Assembly: GCA_044224705.1 (NCBI GenBank)
Contig: JBGAJY010000156.1
Span: 1 to 14,114 of the forward strand
Direction of reading: 5' to 3'
Length of the DNA: 14,114 bases
From: M3007 sp044224705
GTDB lineage: Bacteria; Bacteroidota; Bacteroidia; Chitinophagales; Saprospiraceae
The position numbers were made by a program, and so were the translations under genes. Below the pieces are notes generated by a model. It worked only from the letters and a program-made list of their open reading frames with translations, ran no database searches and had not been told where the DNA came from. This document shows, piece after piece, positions 8,586-14,114 of the stretch; positions within the stretch are counted from its first letter, which is position 1, and every line of letters starts with the position of its first letter.

Positions 8586-9965
8586 TCACGATTGCTCCTC
8601 GAAGCGCCTGAATATCTGCCAGCCCAGCAGTGAAAAGCCGATGGCTGCCAGGGTCGTGAGCTGCACACCGAAAGGGTTGTCGGCACTCCGTCCGAACAGC
8701 AGCAGGGAGGGGAACACCAGGTTGGCTACTGAAATGCCCACCTTCATAACAAATGCCCGCACGCCGAAAAACATCCCGGCGAGCTGGCGGCCGCTGGCTT
8801 TTTCTTCCTGTTCCACGACGTCGCCGATGAGCGCGTTGGGCAGGATGCCGAACACGGCAAGCGGCCATGCCGCCGCCACGCCCAGCCCAAACAATAAGGT
8901 CATTTTGGGCAAAGGGACCCATGTCGACAGGCCCACCACCGCGAAAATGATGGCGAAACACCAAAACGCCAGCAGGATCAGCCGGCGCTTGCCCAGGCGG
9001 CGTTCCAGCCAGAGCACGGGCGCATAGAAGGCGAAACTGCACAGGAAGCTCACCAATGAAAACGTAAAAGCATGGCTTTTGTCCAGCCCCAGCAAGAGCG
9101 TGACGTAAAATCCCACACCCAGCTGGATAAAATTCAGGGCCAGCCAGTACATCAGATCGGAGGCCAGAAACACCCTGAAATTGCGGTTGGAAAACACCAC
9201 GCGCAGGGCGTTTTTCAAATTGTGGTCGGAGGGTTGCTGGCGGGCGTAGCGGTTTTCATTCAACAGCAGGGCCGGCAGGAGCATGAATACCAGGGCGACG
9301 CCGTTCAACAGCAATTGCGCGTTTTGGAAAGCTTCCGTGGGCGTTTTTCCCTGCCGTTCGAAATAGCCTTGAAGGGCATAAGCCGAATTTCCGGCTATAA
9401 AACCGATCGCCCAGGCTACCGAAATCATGGTGCTGATGCGCATGCGGTCTTTCGCGGAGTGGCCGAGTTCGGGGATCAGCGCGGTGTAAGGGATGACGTA
9501 AAATGCGAAAAAAAAGTAGTACAATCCCAGGCACAGGGCCAGCCACATAAAATTGGAGGCACTTTCATGATCGTCCAGCGGATAAAAAACCAGAAAAGCC
9601 ATGGCCGCAAAAGGCGCCGCGCCCCACAACAGGAACCAGCGGCGTTTGCCCAGGGAAGCCCGCGATCGGTCGCTCCAGTTGGCCACTAAAGGATCGATCA
9701 ATGCGTCAAGAAATCGGCCGGCAGCACTCAGGAGGCCGATCAGGGTAAAAACGCCCAACACCGCGCCCTGAAAAATAAAAGGCGGAAACGCCGGCCGGCC
9801 GGTTTCCGGAGGCATGAAAAAGTAAATCAGCAGGTTGGACACTCCGTAAGCTGCCAGCGACCAGCCCAGTTGTCCGCAGCTGTACAGCACTAGAACGCCC
9901 CACGGCGGCCGTTCCGGGCTGAGGGCTTGAAAGGGGGATTCCGTGTTGATTTTGCGTTTCGACAT
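8586..9965 (-). CDS. MFS sugar:cation symporter, GPH/MelB family (MFS_2)
   Basis: This is a predicted inner-membrane transporter of 459 residues with about 12 hydrophobic segments. The glycoside-pentoside-hexuronide:cation symporter signature lies between TM2 and TM3: R84, D87-A-L-I-D91-P, then W97-S-D-R and GKRR (106-109). A second family motif PYTALIPELG follows TM4 (159-168). In MelB the two Asp residues of the DxxxD pair bind the coupling cation; both are kept here as D87 and D91, while MelB's intervening Asn is Ile. A sugar or glycoside coupled to Na+ or H+ is expected, but the substrate cannot be read from sequence. ATG 9965 is preferred over an in-frame TTG at 9986. No sugar hydrolase or regulator adjoins it, so context gives no substrate clue. 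It is divergent from the beta-barrel genes across 165 bases. Confidence 0.9.
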   Translation of the reverse strand: MSKRKINTESPFQALSPERPPWGVLVLYSCGQLGWSLAAYGVSNLLIYFFMPPETGRPAFPPFIFQGAVLGVFTLIGLLSAAGRFLDALIDPLVANWSDRSRASLGKRRWFLLWGAAPFAAMAFLVFYPLDDHESASNFMWLALCLGLYYFFFAFYVIPYTALIPELGHSAKDRMRISTMISVAWAIGFIAGNSAYALQGYFERQGKTPTEAFQNAQLLLNGVALVFMLLPALLLNENRYARQQPSDHNLKNALRVVFSNRNFRVFLASDLMYWLALNFIQLGVGFYVTLLLGLDKSHAFTFSLVSFLCSFAFYAPVLWLERRLGKRRLILLAFWCFAIIFAVVGLSTWVPLPKMTLLFGLGVAAAWPLAVFGILPNALIGDVVEQEEKASGRQLAGMFFGVRAFVMKVGISVANLVFPSLLLFGRSADNPFGVQLTTLAAIGFSLLGWQIFRRFEEQS

Positions 9966-10130
9966 AGCGGTTTTTTCCTGCCGCAAGGTAAAGATTATCC
10001 TTTCTGCCGGGTGGCCGGCCGGCTCCCGAAGGGCGTGTTCAATTTTTTATGAAAATCTTAACCTCTGTCAACCAACCGAACGCTGCATCTTTCCCGTCAT
10101 TCCGTTTTGTTCACAAAGATTCGCCTGACC

Positions 10131-10784
10131 ATGATGAAACTGCACCTGACCCTGTTCCTCATCCTGCCTGCCTGGCTGAGCGCGCAATCCACCCCCGGAG
10201 ATTCCGATGTGCCCCCGGAACGGCGCGTGGAAATCGGCCTGAACATCACCAATACCATCACCAATGTGGTGGGCAGCTCTACCAACAACCTGACCACCGA
10301 TCCGTACCTGCTCAGCCTGCGATTTGGCGAGTTTGACCGCCGGCGCTGGCGTTTGGGGTTGAATTTCCGGGTCCACAAGAAATCCGACACCGACGTCGCG
10401 GGCTTTTTAACCGACGAAAAAGAGAGCACTGCCAACCTCCGGTTCGGCCACGAATGGGTGCGGCCCATGTCGCGCAACCTGGCCTTTTTTTGGGGCCTCG
10501 ACGGCGTTTTTGAATACCAGTCTGATAAAATTGAAACCACCGACGGTTTCGGTACCGCCTTGCTGCAGTCGCAATTGTGGGGCGTGGGCGGCGGTCCCGT
10601 CCTGGGCCTGCAATGGCGCGTTCACCCGCGCGTGGCCCTCAGTACCGAGTGCTCCATCTATGCCGTTTATCACACAGGTCACGAAGAAGTGAATGCCCCG
10701 CCGGATGTGCGCCGCGACCCGGTCAGCGAATTCGAATGGCGCCCGCTCCTCCCTTCTTCCCTGTTCGTTCATTTTGCTTTTTAA
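10131..10784 (+). CDS. Outer-membrane beta-barrel protein, first of a tandem paralogous pair
   Basis: The protein has 217 residues from ATG 10131; a second ATG follows directly at 10134. A signal peptide (MMKLHLTLFLILPAWLSAQS) probably ends after the Ala-Gln. The mature part alternates polar and hydrophobic residues and is rich in Gly, Arg and aromatics, as in transmembrane beta-strands. It ends VHFAF, with the C-terminal Phe typical of BAM-recognised barrels. It resembles its neighbour at 10788: both have an IGLN-T start, a PYL(L/I) strand, an RRxR/RAAFR...GL strand and a G-GPV-G...DPR/HPR...T-E-S pattern. The length would suit an 8-10 strand barrel. No specific porin or transporter family is recognised and the function is unknown. 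Confidence 0.78.
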   Translation: MMKLHLTLFLILPAWLSAQSTPGDSDVPPERRVEIGLNITNTITNVVGSSTNNLTTDPYLLSLRFGEFDRRRWRLGLNFRVHKKSDTDVAGFLTDEKESTANLRFGHEWVRPMSRNLAFFWGLDGVFEYQSDKIETTDGFGTALLQSQLWGVGGGPVLGLQWRVHPRVALSTECSIYAVYHTGHEEVNAPPDVRRDPVSEFEWRPLLPSSLFVHFAF

Positions 10785-10787
10785 GCC

Positions 10788-11375
10788 ATGCCTAAACTTC
10801 TGTTCACTTTCGCCCTGATGATCGGGTTGAGCGGCGTTTTGCAGGCTCAGTCGCGCATCGACAGCATTCCCCGGCCCGAATTGCAGGGTTTCCGCAAAAA
10901 TATCGGGCTGAACATGACGCCTTTGGTCACCCAACTCGTCCCGTTCAACCGGTCCGACCCGCGTCAGGCCGGCCCTTACCTGATCCATTTCAAAACCTAC
11001 GGCCCGCGCAACCGCGCCGCTTTCCGGTTCTCCTTCGGGCTGCACCTCATCCCCGACAACACCGGCGAAGTGCAGGACCCGCAAGTGAATATCGCCATGG
11101 GCTGGGAGAAACGCCGCAGTCTCGGCAGGCGCTGGTCGTACACGCGCGGCTTCGATTTCGTAATCCTGGCCGGCGACCTGAACGTGCCCGGCAACAACCA
11201 AAACGACGAAGTGGTGGTGCTGGGCTGCGGACCGGTCTGGGGTATCGAATATTTCATCGATCCGCGCATCAGCATTGGCACGGAGGCTTCGTTCATTTTG
11301 GGCTTCTCGCCCGATTTCGGGGTCACGGCGGATATCATTCCACCAGTCGGAATTTTTTTAAACCATTATTTTTAA
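10788..11375 (+). CDS. Outer-membrane beta-barrel protein, second of the tandem pair
   Basis: The protein has 195 residues. A clear signal peptide MPKLLFTFALMIGLSGVLQAQS has a probable cleavage after LQA or LQAQ. The mature chain carries amphipathic strands such as NIAMGWEKRRSL, VVVLGCGPVWGIEYFI and RISIGTEASFILGF, and ends FLNHYF with a terminal aromatic Phe. ATG 10788 lies 3 bases after the stop of the preceding paralogue, so the two genes are almost certainly one transcript. Alignment by eye shows the same order of conserved patches in both, pointing to tandem duplication followed by strong divergence. Function is unknown. A structural or small-solute barrel is possible, and a TonB-dependent receptor is excluded by size. 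Confidence 0.78.
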   Translation: MPKLLFTFALMIGLSGVLQAQSRIDSIPRPELQGFRKNIGLNMTPLVTQLVPFNRSDPRQAGPYLIHFKTYGPRNRAAFRFSFGLHLIPDNTGEVQDPQVNIAMGWEKRRSLGRRWSYTRGFDFVILAGDLNVPGNNQNDEVVVLGCGPVWGIEYFIDPRISIGTEASFILGFSPDFGVTADIIPPVGIFLNHYF

Positions 11376-11426
11376 GGAGACGGCCAACGTTTTTCTGTTT
11401 AAACCCGTCTTGAAAGAAGAATTGCC

Positions 11427-11456
11427 TTGCCGGGCCGCGGCAGCCGGCTATTTTTG
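11427..11456 (+). promoter_or_regulatory. Bacteroidota-type promoter candidate upstream of the peroxidase gene
   Basis: TATTTTTG at 11449-11456 matches the Bacteroidota -7 consensus TAnnTTTG exactly. A TTG at 11427-11429 sits 19 bases upstream as a possible -33 element. The peroxidase ATG is 50 bases downstream. The same stretch can be read as a weak intrinsic terminator of the beta-barrel pair: GCCGG (11429-11433) pairs with CCGGC (11444-11448), followed by TATTTTT. The two readings are not mutually exclusive. Confidence 0.35.
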
Positions 11457-11506
11457 TTCGACAAAACACTTTTTCACCTGTCTTTCATAAAAAAAATCTG
11501 TTTGCC

Positions 11507-12724
11507 ATGAGAATCAAAGCCACCCTCGTTTTCTCCGCGCTGGCGCTGATGTTCTGGGTCCTCGCCTGTAAAGTAGACCCGGTTTCCTCGGCCCTGAACC
11601 TGCACCCCAACCTGCCTGCGCAGCCTTATGATTATTCGTTGAACGTGCCGGCTGAATTTAATGGCGGCAACAACATCGTCGTCACCCCGGGCGGCGACAC
11701 GCTCGTTGTTTTTAACGACGGCGGATTTGGGGGATTCGGCGGCTTCGGGTTCGGCTTCAACAGTCAGAACCCCACGATCACCAATCCCGGAGCGACCCTG
11801 GGCCGCGTCTTGTTTTACGATCCGCAATTGTCGCTCAACAACCGCATCTCCTGCGCATCCTGCCACAAACAGGAACTGGCGTTCAGCGACGACGTGGCCG
11901 GCAGCACCGGATTCGGCGGCAAAACCACCCCGCGCAATTCCATGGCGATCGTCAATGCCGGTTTTAACAACAACCTCTTCTGGGATTCCCGCGTGAGCAG
12001 CGTAGGCGACCTCGTGACCAAACCGATCCAGAACCACATCGAAATGGGCATGGAAGAAATGGCCAACCTGGAACGCAAACTGGCTAAAATCGATTACTAT
12101 CCCGACTTGTTCGAAGCCGCCTTCGGCTCAAAAACGATCACCGAAGACCGTATCGGCAGCGCGCTGGCGCAATTTGTCTGCGCTATCACGACCACCAATT
12201 CGCGTTTCGATGCCGAACAGCGCCAGAACTTTGCGGGCTACACCCAGCTCGAACGCCGCGGCCTCGACCTGTTCTTGAGCGCTCGTACCAATTGCAGCCG
12301 CTGTCATGCCGCACCCAATTTTTCCGCTCCCGACTTTGTCGGCGGAGAATACGGTTCCGGGGGGGGCAGCGTGTTCGGCGGCGGCGGCGACGACCTCAAA
12401 GGCGGCGCCAACAATGGCCTCGACCTGGTGTACGCCGATCAGGGACTTGGCGAGGGCCGCTTCCGCATTCCGAGCCTGCGCAACATCGCTCTCACCGCGC
12501 CCTATATGCACGACGGCCGATTTAAAACGCTGGAAGAAGTCATCGAGCATTACGACCACGGCATCCAGGCGCATACTGCTCTGGACAAAAACCTGCGCGC
12601 GGGCGATGGCTCGCCCAAACAAATGAACCTGAACGCGCTCGAGAAACAGTCGCTCGTGGCGTTTTTGCATACTCTGACAGACGAGACATTGCTGAGTGAT
12701 CCGCGTTTTTCGGATCCGTTTTAA
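11507..12724 (+). CDS. Lipoprotein di-heme cytochrome c peroxidase, CcpA/MauG superfamily
   Basis: The 405-residue precursor has a lipoprotein signal ending FWVLAC (Cys21), so it is predicted to be lipid-anchored in the cell envelope. It carries two c-type heme sites, CASCH (116-120) and CSRCH (263-267). Between them is the superfamily patch TPRNSMAIVNAGFNNNLFWD (141-160); after them comes RIPSLRNIALTAPYMHDG (320-337), with M334 a candidate axial ligand. Family members reduce H2O2 with electrons from small c-type cytochromes or copper proteins, and MauG/MbnH relatives oxidise protein side chains instead. Which of these applies cannot be read here. Two Gly-rich stretches are unusual: residues 53-86 before heme 1 and 282-303 after heme 2. 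It is downstream of two beta-barrel genes and convergent with a surface lipoprotein gene. Confidence 0.93.
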   Translation: MRIKATLVFSALALMFWVLACKVDPVSSALNLHPNLPAQPYDYSLNVPAEFNGGNNIVVTPGGDTLVVFNDGGFGGFGGFGFGFNSQNPTITNPGATLGRVLFYDPQLSLNNRISCASCHKQELAFSDDVAGSTGFGGKTTPRNSMAIVNAGFNNNLFWDSRVSSVGDLVTKPIQNHIEMGMEEMANLERKLAKIDYYPDLFEAAFGSKTITEDRIGSALAQFVCAITTTNSRFDAEQRQNFAGYTQLERRGLDLFLSARTNCSRCHAAPNFSAPDFVGGEYGSGGGSVFGGGGDDLKGGANNGLDLVYADQGLGEGRFRIPSLRNIALTAPYMHDGRFKTLEEVIEHYDHGIQAHTALDKNLRAGDGSPKQMNLNALEKQSLVAFLHTLTDETLLSDPRFSDPF

Positions 12725-12736
12725 CCTGACCGGTTT

Positions 12737-12803
12737 AAAAAAGCGGTTTGACGAACGAGAGGCAGTCTCTGCTCAGCGGGGCTGCCTCTCGTTCGTCAAA
12801 CCG
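12737..12803 (-). terminator. Strong intrinsic terminator of the downstream lipoprotein gene
   Basis: A perfect 22-bp stem pairs 12744-12765 with 12782-12803 around a 16-base loop, and the stem can extend four more pairs including G-T wobbles. On the minus strand it is followed, after GC, by six T residues (A run at 12737-12742). It therefore ends transcription from the lipoprotein gene that stops at 12832. On the plus strand no T-run follows, so termination of the peroxidase transcript by the same hairpin is less certain, although the fold may still protect its 3' end. A second ACCGGTTT at 12729-12736 could compete for the outer right arm. Confidence 0.85.
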
Positions 12804-12831
12804 GTGCTCTGCAGGTAAAACCTGCAAGCCA

Positions 12832-13752
12832 TCACTCCCATTCCGGAATCAAACCCCGCAGCCCCATATCCACAATCTGCTCCGAAGGTGCGCCCTGGTC
12901 GGCGTAAAAATCAAGTTGGCCATTGCCATTGGTATCGATCCATTCAAAACTCTGCTGGATGGAAAACGATAGTGTGACTGTGATGTCCTTTGGCTCATTG
13001 CCCGTGACGACCAGCGGCTGAGCGAACTGCCCGGTGATCACACAGGACCCCGGCGGGACAGGATTGGACGGGCCAAGCGGGTTGACCACCGTCGTGGCTC
13101 CGGCCGGCGCCTCGCCGGAATACAACTGGTCGTAAGCGTTGAAGGGCGGCGTCAGGGCGGTTTCAAACACCCAGAACCCCTGCTTTTTATCGTCATTCAC
13201 GCTCAAACTCCGCTCCCGCGGCTTTATGCTGGTGATATAGGTGTTGAAGCCGAGAAAGGAAGCCACGGTGCCGTGCTGATTCAGGAGGTCGCCGACCACC
13301 GGTATGTTCCTGATGTTAAAGGCGACGTCGTAGTTCTGGTAGGCGACACTGGCGCGGACCCACTCGTAAGTGCCTGGCGGCACGTTTTTTAAACTGATTT
13401 TTGTAAAAATGGTGTTCTCATCAGCCACGAGTGCTTTGCTAAAGTCAATGGCATTGTCTCCGCCGGCGGTAGTTTCAGGCGCTTTATACAAGATGGCGCC
13501 ATGACCAAGTTGGGTTAAGGCCGTGGGGGCCAGCTCGATGTAATGCACGCTCAGCTGATGGAGATCAGGCGTTTGCGCAGCATGACCCTGCGGCAGGGCG
13601 GCGGGTTGGCCCAGGTTGTTCAGCCGGGCTTGTGTGGGGTCGAATTTGAATTGGAAATTGAGTTGGGCATCGCTCGCGGGGTTGTCGTCTTTTTTGCAGG
13701 CGGCGACAAGCAACAGGACGGCGAGTGGAAAGAGAAGGGTGTTTTTTTGCAT
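12832..13752 (-). CDS. Predicted surface-exposed lipoprotein of unknown function
   Basis: The 306-residue precursor has a lipoprotein signal peptide MQKNTLLFPLAVLLLVAAC (lipobox VAAC, Cys19). The mature end CKKDDN fits the Bacteroidota lipoprotein export signal, a Lys followed by acidic residues just after the Cys, so surface display is likely. The mature chain looks all-beta, with LNFQFKFD near the start and NVPPGTYEWVRASVAYQNYD at 123-142. Near the C-terminus DTNGNGQLD (273-281) resembles a calcium-binding DxNxNGxxD loop. I do not recognise a named family. The strand order and the VPPGTY patch vaguely recall MbnP-like metal-binding lipoproteins, which partner MauG-type peroxidases; this is weak. 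It converges on the peroxidase gene and has its own terminator at 12737-12803. Confidence 0.85.
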   Translation of the reverse strand: MQKNTLLFPLAVLLLVAACKKDDNPASDAQLNFQFKFDPTQARLNNLGQPAALPQGHAAQTPDLHQLSVHYIELAPTALTQLGHGAILYKAPETTAGGDNAIDFSKALVADENTIFTKISLKNVPPGTYEWVRASVAYQNYDVAFNIRNIPVVGDLLNQHGTVASFLGFNTYITSIKPRERSLSVNDDKKQGFWVFETALTPPFNAYDQLYSGEAPAGATTVVNPLGPSNPVPPGSCVITGQFAQPLVVTGNEPKDITVTLSFSIQQSFEWIDTNGNGQLDFYADQGAPSEQIVDMGLRGLIPEWE

Positions 13753-13802
13753 GGCGGTTGTTTTTTATAAAAACGCGGAGTTGTTGAGAAACGTTTGGGG
13801 CC

Positions 13803-14056
13803 TGACAGGTTAAACATGATTCGCATGAGTCATGCGAATCAGGGGTTAAAAACCGCCCCAGCGGGGCGATATCTTTGTAGCAGTGTGGACAATAGATACC
13901 ATTTCCGCTCCGGAGGAGCGGCATGATTATCCAAAATTCCGTCCCGCTGGGACGGATACCCAATTGCACCGATGGTTCTACAAAGATTTCGTCCCTCCGG
14001 GACGGTTTGAAGGCGGCTTAACCCCTGATTCGCATGAGTCATGTTTTAACCTCTCA
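13803..14056. repeat. Composite palindromic repeat element with a hairpin cluster
   Basis: A 26-bp inverted repeat with one mismatch pairs 13824-13849 with 14018-14043; its outer flanks (AGGTTAAACATG and CATGTTTTAACCT) extend the pairing. The left arm also folds alone as a 10-bp triloop hairpin (13818-13840). Inside are four GC-rich hairpins with 3-base loops: 13854-13868, 13905-13921, 13939-13955 and 13990-14004. CTTTGTAG (13873-13880) is complementary to CTACAAAG (13978-13985). No protein-coding frame is supported. The shape suggests a non-autonomous, transposon- or REP-like intergenic repeat, or a structured RNA. The end motif GACAGGTTAAACATGAT (13804-13820) differs at one base from 34-50. 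Nothing was recognised in 13753-13802 or 14057-14114. Confidence 0.8.
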
Positions 14057-14114
14057 CGTCACTTACGGCCATAACGATTCGTTCCGGAGCCGGGGGGTGT
14101 CGTCGTGGGCAAAA

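Noticed and set aside
13803..14056. A CRISPR array at the right edge
   Set aside because: The repeats are individually palindromic and differ in sequence, spacing is irregular, and there are no direct repeats of constant length and no cas genes.
13803..14056. A retron or diversity-generating retroelement RNA
   Set aside because: No reverse transcriptase gene or template/variable repeat pair is visible in the window.
14063..14114. A possible C-terminal fragment of a minus-strand gene at the window edge, ending in Trp-Pro and TAA at 14063-14065
   Set aside because: Only about 16 codons are visible with no motif, so an open frame of this length is expected by chance.

Overview
The window looks like a chromosomal segment of a moderately GC-rich member of the Bacteroidota, plausibly of the Saprospiria or Chitinophagia type. 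This placement is an inference. It rests on weak or absent Shine-Dalgarno sequences, lipoproteins whose mature ends begin CKKDD or CKVD, small outer-membrane beta-barrels ending in Phe, a TAnnTTTG-type promoter candidate, and intergenic palindromic repeats. No phage, transposase, integrase, tRNA or rRNA gene is visible.

Left part (1-8581, plus strand). A 23-bp inverted repeat (29-144) precedes queE, a radical-SAM 7-carboxy-7-deazaguanine synthase with a TTG start. Twenty-nine bases after queE begins a very large STAND NTPase of 2,295 residues. It has an uncharged glycine-rich hydrophobic N-terminus, a helical and coiled-coil region, a canonical NACHT module, and about 1,400 residues of helical repeat-like C-terminus. 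This is the architecture of a bacterial NLR-like (bNACHT) immune receptor. Nine bases after it lies a small DUF2610-like protein, and about 30 bases further a single-pass membrane protein of a Bacteroidota family often mislabelled '6-phosphogluconate dehydrogenase'. The spacing suggests one transcription unit. The NACHT plus DUF2610-like pair is the most interesting feature of the window.

Middle part (8586-9965, minus strand). A 12-TM sugar:cation symporter of the GPH/MelB family runs convergently to the left block and ends 4 bp from it.

Right part (10131-14114). Divergent from the symporter are two tandem, paralogous outer-membrane beta-barrel proteins 3 bp apart. A promoter candidate and a lipoprotein di-heme cytochrome c peroxidase of the MauG/CcpA superfamily follow. 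A 306-residue predicted surface lipoprotein converges on the peroxidase; between them is a 22-bp perfect hairpin whose T-run lies on the minus strand, so it terminates the lipoprotein gene. The right edge (about 13803-14056) is a composite palindromic repeat: a 26-bp inverted repeat enclosing four short GC-rich triloop hairpins. It shares a 17-base end motif with the repeat at the left edge of the window.
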